Below are positions 35,250 to 43,721 of a stretch of DNA of 64,000 bases, piece after piece (the first letter of the stretch is position 1; every line of letters starts with the position of its first letter). The translations under genes were made by a program, and so were the position numbers. Source of the DNA: CAYZJV01 sp964616275 (GTDB lineage Bacteria > Spirochaetota > Spirochaetia > Sphaerochaetales > Sphaerochaetaceae); assembly GCA_964616275.1 (NCBI GenBank), contig CAZTUL010000001.1, positions 1 through 64,000 of the forward strand, given 5' to 3'. The notes beneath the pieces were generated by a model. The model saw only the letters and a program-made list of their open reading frames with translations. It ran no database searches and was not told the DNA's origin.

Positions 35250-36698
35250 ATGAAAAAGAACGGGGCTTTACGGATTGCCATACAGAGTGGAGAAACTCAT
35301 CTCTCGTCCCTTGGGATCTTGGTGCTGTTTCTTTTCCTTCTCCTGTTATTACCAAGTTGTTCCTCATTAAGCACCTGGGTCCGTTCAAATCTGGAAGGTG
35401 TTCCCGTGTGGGTGTATGAGCCACAGATATCTCGAAACCAGACAGCCTTTGTCGGTCAGGGAACTGCAGAAAATGAGACGCGTGCCCGCGTACTCAGTTA
35501 TGAATCTGTACTCTTACAGCTTTCTAGTTACATTGGCCGAGATGTCACCGGTCAGCATATAGCAGAATTGTCTTCACGCGATGCAATCGATGCATTTCGG
35601 TTGAGAGTCACCCAAGAATTTGTAAAGAATGATTCTGGCCGGATTACCGTCTACTTTCTTGCTGTAGCCGATAATTCTGTGTTGGAACAAGCTAGAACTG
35701 AAGCTGAAGTGCAATTGGTTCAACAGGTACAACAGATGAATCGGTTAAATGGAGAAGCTGCCCAGGCTATCCGTAACAACCAGGATACGGTGGCAGCAAA
35801 TCTGTATATACGTATCGCAGTAATTGCCTCTTCACTTCCGGTAGATAGGGGAGAGAAGCAATTTAGTGATGCCATAGATCAGTTGCGAACAATCCTCAGA
35901 AGACTTACTATTTCGGTATCTCAGGGGAATCCTGCTATACCGACTACACAGGTAATCGTACGACGAGGAACTCATGCACTCTCGCCACGGGTTGCAGGTG
36001 CTCAGGTTGCTGCATACTCGGAAGCACGAGATGGCTTGGGTTCCAGTTATAGGGATAAACAGAGGTTCGTAACCGATACGTCTGGACAATTCTTGTATAC
36101 ATCAAATAATCCTACGTTAGCAAAAAGTGGTACGCTCGAGTTTATGGTCGATTTTGAAAAAGAGTTAGAGCCGTTACGTACTGTAGATGCAGATATTTAC
36201 GATGAAATGGTAGAACTCCTGAAGAATAAAGTGGTTACGTATCCGTATGAGCGAGTTTCGCTTATGGCCAACCAGAAATTGGTAATTGTGATCTCGGAAT
36301 ATTCGATGCAGGGGGAATTGCTCGTATCTACAGCTGCTGGAGCTTCTCTTGCTGCTGAGTTGGAAAAAGACGGTATTGTCTTTGACATTGCACAGATGCC
36401 GAGTATTGATACCGACGATGATCTCATTGCTGCACTTCAACAGAGGTTTCCGAATTATACTGCTATTATGTATGGAAATGTTGGGATATCTCATATGAAT
36501 AGTACACAAAGTGGGGAAGTAATCACTGTTACAGGGGAAACTCTGGTATGTAATCTTACTCGAGGTACTGTTGTGGGTCGTACAGGCTCGGTGAAAGCTC
36601 ATGCTGTAGCAGAAACAGTTGAGGAGGCTCGTTCAAAGGCCTTCAGTCAATTTGGTGCAATCACTGCTTCATTGCTTGGAAGATATCTCTATAGATGA
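35250..36698 (+). CDS. LPP20-type lipoprotein
   Basis: A 482-residue exported lipoprotein. A long hydrophobic signal ends in LLLLPSC with Cys37. The region PVWVYEPQ through IGRDVTGQHIAE and the YFLAVADNSVLEQ pattern resemble the LPP20 lipoprotein family; later it has a TolB-N-like/CsgG-like stretch (NYTAIMYGNVGISHM, GETLVCNLTRG). Function unknown; such proteins are common in spirochaete outer membranes. GGGGAA lies before the ATG. It overlaps the convergent GDPD gene by 10 bases. Confidence 0.75.
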   Translation: MKKNGALRIAIQSGETHLSSLGILVLFLFLLLLLPSCSSLSTWVRSNLEGVPVWVYEPQISRNQTAFVGQGTAENETRARVLSYESVLLQLSSYIGRDVTGQHIAELSSRDAIDAFRLRVTQEFVKNDSGRITVYFLAVADNSVLEQARTEAEVQLVQQVQQMNRLNGEAAQAIRNNQDTVAANLYIRIAVIASSLPVDRGEKQFSDAIDQLRTILRRLTISVSQGNPAIPTTQVIVRRGTHALSPRVAGAQVAAYSEARDGLGSSYRDKQRFVTDTSGQFLYTSNNPTLAKSGTLEFMVDFEKELEPLRTVDADIYDEMVELLKNKVVTYPYERVSLMANQKLVIVISEYSMQGELLVSTAAGASLAAELEKDGIVFDIAQMPSIDTDDDLIAALQQRFPNYTAIMYGNVGISHMNSTQSGEVITVTGETLVCNLTRGTVVGRTGSVKAHAVAETVEEARSKAFSQFGAITASLLGRYLYR

Positions 36699-37459
36699 TT
36701 CTCACTTTCCATGAAGATTCCGGGGTTGTTTGTAATTATTCCATCGATTCCCCAGTCAATTATCCGCCTTGCAGTATCCTGGTTGTCTATCGTCCAGCCG
36801 ATTATCGGGTACTGAAGAGTTGATTTGAAATGCCCTATTGTCTTCGGCGTAATCAGTGAAACATCTGGCTTCATAATAGTGCACTGTGAAATATGACGAC
36901 CCCAACCGTGCTGAAGAAATCGGGGAACTTCTGGAGATTCGCTATAAATGGTTCCGGTTGGTAGGCTGTGGTTGCTTACCCGATTGAATTGCCTTATAGC
37001 GAAAGGATTGAATGAAGAGACCATGCAAACCGATTCCAAGTGGTAGGATTGTATAAGATTCCAGGTTTTGAGAGCCAATCCGGTATTGTGTATCAATTCC
37101 TGTTTTAGCTCAATGTCATAATGAAATGAGGTGCCAAATGCATTAAAAACCTCTTCAAGAAGGGGGATAGTGGCCCCAGAGAATTTGTCGGAGAAATGAA
37201 TTCCTGCATTAATCGAGCGTAATTCTGCGAACGTCAATGATTCAACATGCCCAGGGATACCAGCAATCCGTTCTACATTATGGTCATGTATTACTACGAG
37301 TTCCCCACTTTTACAAAGATGAACATCAAGCTCAATACCAAAAACACCACGGTCTGCACACAGTTGGAATGACTCCATGGTGTTCTCTGGAGCAAGAGAT
37401 GCATACCCCCGATGCCCAAAAATCAAAGGTCTCGGTTCTCCCGGGAAAAGCGGTTCCAT
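36689..37459 (-). CDS. Glycerophosphodiester phosphodiesterase
   Basis: Hydrolyses glycerophosphodiesters to glycerol 3-phosphate and an alcohol, salvaging phospholipid head groups. The 256-residue protein has the family motifs FGHRGY, APENTMESF, ELDVHLCKSGELVVIHD (metal and catalytic residues) and a C-terminal WGIDGIITNNP. There is no signal peptide, so it is cytosolic. It starts 12 bases after nfo on the same strand; GAGAGG precedes the ATG. Confidence 0.93.
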   Translation of the reverse strand: MEPLFPGEPRPLIFGHRGYASLAPENTMESFQLCADRGVFGIELDVHLCKSGELVVIHDHNVERIAGIPGHVESLTFAELRSINAGIHFSDKFSGATIPLLEEVFNAFGTSFHYDIELKQELIHNTGLALKTWNLIQSYHLESVCMVSSFNPFAIRQFNRVSNHSLPTGTIYSESPEVPRFLQHGWGRHISQCTIMKPDVSLITPKTIGHFKSTLQYPIIGWTIDNQDTARRIIDWGIDGIITNNPGIFMESENHL

Positions 37460-37471
37460 CAGGAGCCTCTC

Positions 37472-38314
37472 TTACACGGCATAACTGCGTAACAGTTCAA
37501 TTTCTTGGTTCCATTTTTCTGGATCGGTCGTTTCCAGTATGATAGGAATTCCTTCAAATCGCTTATCGGCCATCATCGCTTTAAATGGTTCGAGTCCCAA
37601 ATTCCCTTCACCAAGCGGTGCATGCCGGTCTACGTGGCTATCATACTCGCTTTTTGCATCATTTACATGCATGCCCATGAGACGATTGAATCCAATAATT
37701 CGATCAAAGTCCTCCATAACCGATGCAAACGATTCTTGAGTTCTAATATCGTACCCTGCAGCAAAAATGTGGCAGGTGTCGATACATATCCCTATACGAT
37801 CTTTATACACAGATCTCTCAATAATTCTTGCGAGTTCTTCGAACGTTCTTCCCAGTGCCGATCCTTGACCGGCGGTAGTTTCTATGACGGCGTACACTCC
37901 TGTGGTTGCAGCGAGAGCTTCATCGATTCCCTCTGAGATAAGTTTCATGCAATCATCGGGATCTATCTGTTTCAAGTGAGCTCCTGGGTGGAAATTGAGC
38001 CTATCGAGTCCTAATTGTTCCACGCGTTGCATTTCATCAATAAATGCATTTACGCTTATACGACGCTTTTGATTATCCGGATTTCCCAGGTTTATGAGAT
38101 ATCCATCGTGTGGAAGAACCTGTGAAGCGGTGAAACCTGCATCGTTCATGGCCTCTTTAAATTGTGAAATCTGTTCATCAGTGAGAGGAGGGACTTTCCA
38201 TTGTTTCTGATTTTTTGTGAACAAAGCAAAGGCATTTGCCCCAATTGAACGTGCGTTCTCTACTGCGTTGTGAACTCCTCCAGCAGCACTCACATGTGCT
38301 CCAATATAATGCAT
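37472..38314 (-). CDS. nfo: Endonuclease IV (AP endonuclease)
   Basis: Zinc-dependent apurinic/apyrimidinic endonuclease for base-excision repair. With the start at 38314 it has 280 residues (E. coli 285): MHYIGAHVSAAGG is the family start and GGAGGAG lies at the right distance. Metal ligands are in NFHPGAHL, IETTAGQG, GICIDTCHIFAAGYD, GMHVNDAKS, DRHAPLGEG and ILETTDP. The frame extends 20 residues further upstream without a good site. Confidence 0.96.
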   Translation of the reverse strand: MHYIGAHVSAAGGVHNAVENARSIGANAFALFTKNQKQWKVPPLTDEQISQFKEAMNDAGFTASQVLPHDGYLINLGNPDNQKRRISVNAFIDEMQRVEQLGLDRLNFHPGAHLKQIDPDDCMKLISEGIDEALAATTGVYAVIETTAGQGSALGRTFEELARIIERSVYKDRIGICIDTCHIFAAGYDIRTQESFASVMEDFDRIIGFNRLMGMHVNDAKSEYDSHVDRHAPLGEGNLGLEPFKAMMADKRFEGIPIILETTDPEKWNQEIELLRSYAV

Positions 38315-38358
38315 AGCAACTCCTCCCATACTCCTGAAGGTACGTAAGAAGCGATGGG

Positions 38359-38387
38359 TTGTCAATCCAATCACCTCGTGATACCTT
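38359..38387 (+). promoter_or_regulatory. Probable promoter of the M16C peptidase gene
   Basis: TTGTCA (38359-38364), 17-base spacer, TACCTT (38382-38387). Transcription would start about 24 bases before the GTG, leaving a leader with AGGAGG. Confidence 0.45.
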
Positions 38388-38417
38388 CTCTGAGTGTCGT
38401 AATGACAGGAGGTGTTC

Positions 38418-41400
38418 GTGAGTATAGACGAAGCAAATTCTCGTAAGGCTTTTATGCCGGGCGACGAAATTCACGGGTTTATCCTTGAGTCAATCGATGT
38501 GCTTGATGATTATAACGGTTACGGTTATTTTTTCAGGCACCGTATGTCGGGGATGGAAGTCTATCATGTTGCAAATGACGACAGTGAAAATTTCTTTGGG
38601 TTTATTTTTAAAACCCCTCCTGTGAATGACTGTGGAACGCCTCACATTATTGAGCATTGCCTGTTAGCTGGATCCAAACGATATCCTGTTCGCGATCCAT
38701 TTATGTCACTTCTCAAGGGAAGTGCAAATACCTTCATGAATGCAATGACCTATCCCGATTACACGGTCTATCCTGCTGCTTCACCGCTTGAGAAGGATTT
38801 TAATCACCTTTTTGCAGTCTATGCCGATGCTGTGTTTAATCCACTTCTCCGTGAGGAGACCTTTTGGCAGGAGGGCGTACGGATAACTGCAGATGAAGAG
38901 GGCTCTTTGCGATTCGATGGAGTGGTCTTCAATGAAATGCTTGGAGAGCTCTCTGATCACGATTCCATTGTAGGACGCCAGAGTATTCGCAGTCTCTATC
39001 CGGATACTCCCTACTTCTTTGAATCGGGAGGCGATCCCGCTCACATTATCACCCTGAACTATCAACAATTTGCCGGGTTTTATGCATCTCATTATCAACC
39101 GTCAAACTGCAAACTTTTTCTCTATGGAAACCAGGATGTCACCGAACGACTCTCGCTATTGGAGAACCTGTATATATCTGATAGTTCCTATATGAACGGC
39201 TGTGGACCTACCCCAATTGCGAAGAGCTGGACAAAACCGAAAACCGTAGTGGCTACTAGTCCAGCAAATGAGGATTCACAGCAGGAGCAAGATGCATCAG
39301 TAGTGGTGAGTTGGGCAACGAGCCTCGTGGAAGATCCCATTGAGGTTCTCACGTTAACTACGCTGGTCGATATCTTATTAGGAAATCCTGGAGCTCCACT
39401 TTACAAAGCAATCATTGATTCACATCTGTCGAAGGATATTTCTCAAGTCAGTGGAATGGATACCAGTTTCAGGCAGATGCCCTTCACCGTAGGATTCAAG
39501 GGGATAGACCCCGCTCGGGCACAGGAAGCTCAGCAGTTGGTACTCGATACACTGACTCGTATTGTTGAGCAGGGGATACCGCGTTCACTTACAGAAAATG
39601 CTATCAAACGGCAAGAGTTTCAACTCTTGGAAATTACTGGTGATTCTCCCATTGGTCTTCGAGCCATGAGTAGGGCTACGCGAGGCTGGCTTCAGGGTCT
39701 TGCACCACATGTAACCGTTGGTATCAAAGCTGCTCTTGAGAAGTTGAAGCAATTAGTTGCAGAGGCATCGCGGCAAGATGGAGAGCTGTTTGCTAAAAAT
39801 GGATCAACAGATGGATCCTGCGGATATTTTGAGCAGTGGATTCGTAAGCACCTGCTCGATAACCCTCATCGGTGCCTCTTAATTGTTAAACCAAGCAAGG
39901 AACATAACCAACAATTGGAAGAGGCTATCAACCAGCGACTTGCAGCAGTTAAAGAATCGTTGGGGAAAGAAGGAGTTGCTCCACTTCAAGCCAGTACACA
40001 TCGGTTCGAGGATTTCGAAGCACTGCAGGATACTCCAGAGGCTAAAGCGACAATACCTGTGCTTACCAAAGAAGATTTGCCTGAAACCATTCGAAGCCTC
40101 CCTCAACAGCTTGAGAGTATCGCTGGCGTTCCAGTGTATCTTCAGGATATGCCCTCACATGGCATTGTATATACCGATGGAATGTTCTCTGTGGACGATT
40201 TGAGCGATGACGAACATCTGTTACTTCCGCTCTATACACGATTGCTCCATATGACGGGAGTTTCCGGAGTTCCTTACCATGAAATGGCAGTTCGAATTCG
40301 GCAGAATATGGGGGGGCTCTATTTTTTCCTGGAAAATTCATCGATTCTGCATGGCCATAATGCATCCCGTTCTCATCTTGTTTTTCGCATGAAATGTTTA
40401 GAGAGAGACCACGAACATGCTCTTGAGATTCTTTCTGATATTCTCAGGCATGCTGAAGTCGCAGATACTGAGCGGATTGAAGCTGTGATACATGATTTAA
40501 TAAGTGATTTTGAATCGAATGTACCAAGTTCAGGACAGCTGTATGCTTCACAACGAGCTTCTGCTCATTTTTCTTCCGTCCTTCGTCAGAATGAGTTATG
40601 GAATGGAATAGATCAATGGCTCTACCTTGCACAGCTTGACATCAAACAACCCCAAACCATCTCAAAAATCGGCGAAGCCCTAATCTCGTTGCAGAAGAAG
40701 CTTGTCGATCGTGATCGGTTGAGTCTTCATGTATGTACCGATGCTGAGCTTCTTAGTACGATGGAATCTCGTGTGAATGTGTTCGCTGAGAGCTTCACTC
40801 CTTCAACGGGAATCTTTAGAAGTGAAATAGAACAAGAGGCTCCCCCAGATGGTGACAAAGCCTCCTCATTCATGGAGGTATACACAATTCCCTCCTCGGT
40901 GAGTTACAGTGCCCTTGTGTGCAGAGCTGCTGAAGCAGTTTCTTCACTCCAAGTTCACCAGTCAATTCTTACCCATATTCTTACAACAAATCATCTTTGG
41001 GAACAGGTTCGCGGTATAGGGGGTGCATATGGAGTGAGTGCACATATCGATATGCTCGAAAGTCTCTGCATCTTCAGTAGTTATCGTGACCCTCGAATTG
41101 AAGGAACTCTTGGTGATTTCATCAATGTGCTGGACGATGTTATCGATAATGGAATATCACAGGAACTGGTGGATGCAGCAATTGTCTCTATAATCAGTAG
41201 AGAGTTAAAACCACTCTACCCGAAGAATGCTTCGATTATTGCTTTCCGTAGAGCGTTGTATGGAATTACAGACTCATTCCGTGCTGAGCGAAGAGCCTGG
41301 ACACTTGAGGCAACGGTCGATGATATTCGCGAAGCTGCACGAGCACTACGACAATCTGCAATGGATTATTCCGCTGTCGCAGTTGTTTCGGGCCAGGAGC

Positions 41401-41465
41401 TATTTATAAGGGAATCCTCTGTGAGTGAACGCCTTAAAGTGGAGCCTATTAAACTTCCGGTGTAG
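38418..41465 (+). CDS. Zinc metallopeptidase M16C (presequence protease/PreP-like)
   Basis: Large clamshell peptidase of about 1015 residues that degrades small peptides inside a closed chamber. The inverted zinc motif HxxEH is HIIEH near residues 76-80 with a downstream glutamate in FNEMLGEL. The second half is the catalytically silent domain, as expected for M16C. No signal peptide. I start at GTG 38418, five bases after AGGAGG; the GTG at 38412 lies within that site. It overlaps the convergent hydrogenase-like gene by 17 bases. Confidence 0.93.
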   Translation: MSIDEANSRKAFMPGDEIHGFILESIDVLDDYNGYGYFFRHRMSGMEVYHVANDDSENFFGFIFKTPPVNDCGTPHIIEHCLLAGSKRYPVRDPFMSLLKGSANTFMNAMTYPDYTVYPAASPLEKDFNHLFAVYADAVFNPLLREETFWQEGVRITADEEGSLRFDGVVFNEMLGELSDHDSIVGRQSIRSLYPDTPYFFESGGDPAHIITLNYQQFAGFYASHYQPSNCKLFLYGNQDVTERLSLLENLYISDSSYMNGCGPTPIAKSWTKPKTVVATSPANEDSQQEQDASVVVSWATSLVEDPIEVLTLTTLVDILLGNPGAPLYKAIIDSHLSKDISQVSGMDTSFRQMPFTVGFKGIDPARAQEAQQLVLDTLTRIVEQGIPRSLTENAIKRQEFQLLEITGDSPIGLRAMSRATRGWLQGLAPHVTVGIKAALEKLKQLVAEASRQDGELFAKNGSTDGSCGYFEQWIRKHLLDNPHRCLLIVKPSKEHNQQLEEAINQRLAAVKESLGKEGVAPLQASTHRFEDFEALQDTPEAKATIPVLTKEDLPETIRSLPQQLESIAGVPVYLQDMPSHGIVYTDGMFSVDDLSDDEHLLLPLYTRLLHMTGVSGVPYHEMAVRIRQNMGGLYFFLENSSILHGHNASRSHLVFRMKCLERDHEHALEILSDILRHAEVADTERIEAVIHDLISDFESNVPSSGQLYASQRASAHFSSVLRQNELWNGIDQWLYLAQLDIKQPQTISKIGEALISLQKKLVDRDRLSLHVCTDAELLSTMESRVNVFAESFTPSTGIFRSEIEQEAPPDGDKASSFMEVYTIPSSVSYSALVCRAAEAVSSLQVHQSILTHILTTNHLWEQVRGIGGAYGVSAHIDMLESLCIFSSYRDPRIEGTLGDFINVLDDVIDNGISQELVDAAIVSIISRELKPLYPKNASIIAFRRALYGITDSFRAERRAWTLEATVDDIREAARALRQSAMDYSAVAVVSGQELFIRESSVSERLKVEPIKLPV

Positions 41466-42798
41466 ATGAACCTTGCTGAGGCACTACTTCACCCCATACT
41501 TTGGCAAGATGGTTTAATCCGTGAGGGTCTTTCATTTTCAGTACCATACATCTTCTGATGCTTACATTACCCCGAGCGATATCTTCAGCGAGAGCCCTAC
41601 AGGTAGGGCTGCCGCATAATCCACAATCAATACCCGGCAATACAGCGGTGATTTGTCGAACCTTTTCCATCTTCTTCAGTGCTAGCGTCATGTCCTGATC
41701 AAGTTGAAGTGAATGCTTTGCAACAATTCTATCCACCTTCAGATTATGGATGAGCGAATCACTCACCGAGAGAATGGCACGTTTTGCTGCATCATCAAGC
41801 TCTTGAGGAAGTGTATGTGCATGATGCTTTATTCTCTCTGTTGCAAGGAATCTGTTGCGGGGAGTCAATACACCACCAGTACAGCCGGTATCACAAGCAC
41901 GAAGTTCTAGGAAGTCGAGGTTCTGGTGACGCTCATCTTCAACAATTTCTAAAAATTCAATCACATTATGGATTTCATCTATGGAGAGAGTTCGACCTTG
42001 CATACTGCCACTCTCTCCTTTGGTTAGACTCCAGAGGAATGCACCGTGCGTAATCGTTGGCTGCTCCCATTTCCGAGGAGTTCCCATGGGTCGATTTGGA
42101 CGTTGAGCGAGATATGATTGTATAAGATTGAATAATGAATCGAGGTTGAGTCCCCCCTGAATCAGGCCTTCAGTAGCCGATCCCGGAGTCTTGATCTGTG
42201 CATACTTTGCAGCACAAGGAGTAATGTAGAACACCCCGATGCTTTGAGAATCAATTCCAGATTTTTCCAGCATTGTCCGAGCGTACAAAGCGGAAATCTG
42301 AGCTGGGGTTCGCATCAGGTTTACATTGGCTAATAACGTTGGGTATCGAAGCTGGATAAGGCGAACCACTGCTGGGCAGTAGGAAGAGACCACTGGATGA
42401 GCATCGGCATAGACACTAATCCTGTTTCCCAGAGTGCGTAGGATATCGACTCCGAATTCAGCATAGTAGATGTGGGTGAATCCGATATAATGCAGAGCAT
42501 CAATCATATCATCTTCAGAGACGGTGTCATCGAACTGGCCGATCATGAGTGATGGTACAATAGCAACCCGATGCTGGTATTCAAAAATCTGATTAAGATC
42601 ACTTTGTTCAATAACTATTGCGTCGTGGGGGCAGGCATCCATACATTGACCGCAATCAACACATCGTTCAGGGTCGACCTGAGCTTTTCCGCCAGTAATG
42701 CGAATTGCCTCGGTGGGACATCGCTTCATGCAGTGAGTACACCCTTTGCAGAGTTCTTTACTGACTGTGAGTGTGTGGTGAAAAGGTTGATCATGCAT
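41449..42798 (-). CDS. [FeFe]-hydrogenase-like iron-sulfur protein (sensory type), proton-relay Cys lost
   Basis: A 449-residue cytosolic protein. Two [4Fe-4S] ferredoxin motifs (Cys17/20/23/27 and Cys46/49/52/56) precede a hydrogenase large-subunit C-terminal domain, then a C-terminal Fe-S domain (CGLCGSPTC, Cys392/395/400 with Cys417). H-cluster motif L1 (TSCCP) reads SSYCP: the ligand Cys141 stays but the proton-relay Cys is Tyr140. L2 reads TPCAAK (Cys195), L3 reads ACDTGC (Cys302/306). So four H-cluster ligands are kept but turnover is doubtful. It is last in an operon with a HATPase and DRTGG protein, which argues for a sensory role. Confidence 0.85.
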   Translation of the reverse strand: MHDQPFHHTLTVSKELCKGCTHCMKRCPTEAIRITGGKAQVDPERCVDCGQCMDACPHDAIVIEQSDLNQIFEYQHRVAIVPSLMIGQFDDTVSEDDMIDALHYIGFTHIYYAEFGVDILRTLGNRISVYADAHPVVSSYCPAVVRLIQLRYPTLLANVNLMRTPAQISALYARTMLEKSGIDSQSIGVFYITPCAAKYAQIKTPGSATEGLIQGGLNLDSLFNLIQSYLAQRPNRPMGTPRKWEQPTITHGAFLWSLTKGESGSMQGRTLSIDEIHNVIEFLEIVEDERHQNLDFLELRACDTGCTGGVLTPRNRFLATERIKHHAHTLPQELDDAAKRAILSVSDSLIHNLKVDRIVAKHSLQLDQDMTLALKKMEKVRQITAVLPGIDCGLCGSPTCRALAEDIARGNVSIRRCMVLKMKDPHGLNHLAKVWGEVVPQQGSSTPEV

Positions 42799-43222
42799 GA
42801 TGAGCCCCTTCTACCAGCGAGAAATGCATGTAAATGTTTGTGGGTTGGTTTGCCCCGGTATCAATGGTAAGGGTATCTGCATTCTTTCGGATATTTGAGA
42901 GTCCCATACCTGCTCCAAATCCCATCTCTCGAACCTCGGGAGTTGCAGTTGAATACCCTTCGGTCATAGCAAGGTCCAGATTTGGAATACCGGGACCGGT
43001 ATCGGCAACAACAACATCAACAGTCTCTGGGTCTATTTCACAGCTGATGGTTCCGCCGTATGAGTGTGCCACGACGTTTACTTCAGCTTCATAGAGAGCA
43101 ACGATAATCCGCTTTACATCCTGCGGTGCAATTCCCAGTTGTTTCATAAGGCTTTTAACTGTACTGGAAACATTTCCTGCATTAGAGAAATCGCCGGCTT
43201 TTACTTCGTAGGAGACATGCAT
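42791..43222 (-). CDS. Anti-sigma-type serine kinase/ATPase (HATPase_c)
   Basis: A 143-residue stand-alone GHKL ATPase related to SpoIIAB/RsbW. N box region is ALYEAEVNVVAHSYGG, then VVVADTGPGIPN (G1) and the G2-like FGAGMGLSNIRKNAD. It probably phosphorylates an anti-sigma factor antagonist or acts as a redox-linked switch with its neighbours. The start lies 11 bases after the DRTGG gene; the stop overlaps the hydrogenase-like gene by eight bases. Confidence 0.88.
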   Translation of the reverse strand: MHVSYEVKAGDFSNAGNVSSTVKSLMKQLGIAPQDVKRIIVALYEAEVNVVAHSYGGTISCEIDPETVDVVVADTGPGIPNLDLAMTEGYSTATPEVREMGFGAGMGLSNIRKNADTLTIDTGANQPTNIYMHFSLVEGAHHA

Positions 43223-43233
43223 ACGGAGCCTCC

Positions 43234-43578
43234 TTAGTAGACCGGTTTTAAACCATGCGAGAAGAGAAGACCACTTGCACGAAACATGGAATATGGTGTG
43301 GTGATAATGGTAATATTATGTTCTTTTGCAAGGTCAACCATCGTCTTTGTGGGTTTTTTATTACGCACAAAAAGAATCTGAAGAATGTCGGACATCTCAG
43401 CGGTACGAATAGCCTGATTATTCGACAGCCCGGTAATAAGGAGAATATCATCCTCAAGCAGGGTAAGCACATCACTCATAAGATCTGATGCAAAACCGAG
43501 CTGGACAACTCTCGTTAACGATTCTTCTCCGCATAAGACGGTTCCGTCCACTACTTCGACCACTTCCTGTAACGTCAT
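43234..43578 (-). CDS. DRTGG-domain-like protein
   Basis: A 114-residue protein with the compact fold pattern of DRTGG domains (GTVLCGEESLTRVVQLGFASDLMSDVL, then LLITGLSNNQAIRTAEMSD). Such domains are found with hydrogenase-like Fe-S proteins in Firmicutes and Thermotogae; the role is unknown. First gene of the three-gene operon; AAGGAGC precedes the ATG. Confidence 0.85.
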   Translation of the reverse strand: MTLQEVVEVVDGTVLCGEESLTRVVQLGFASDLMSDVLTLLEDDILLITGLSNNQAIRTAEMSDILQILFVRNKKPTKTMVDLAKEHNITIITTPYSMFRASGLLFSHGLKPVY

Positions 43579-43596
43579 ATGTGCTCCTTGGCAAAA

Positions 43597-43627
43597 AGTA
43601 TATCATGCTATAGCACGAATGTGTCAA
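43597..43627 (-). promoter_or_regulatory. Promoter of the DRTGG/ATPase/hydrogenase-like operon
   Basis: Minus strand: consensus TTGACA (43627-43622) and TATACT (43602-43597) with a 19-base spacer, or GATATA with a 17-base spacer. The transcript keeps a short leader with AAGGAG. It diverges from glpK. Confidence 0.6.
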
Positions 43628-43721
43628 ACTACATCAATTTCTCCATAGTAAATTACTTGTGGCAGGTTTTTCTGTTTCCCGATATACTGTAGCATGACGT
43701 TCATGTTGTGAGGAGGGTTTT

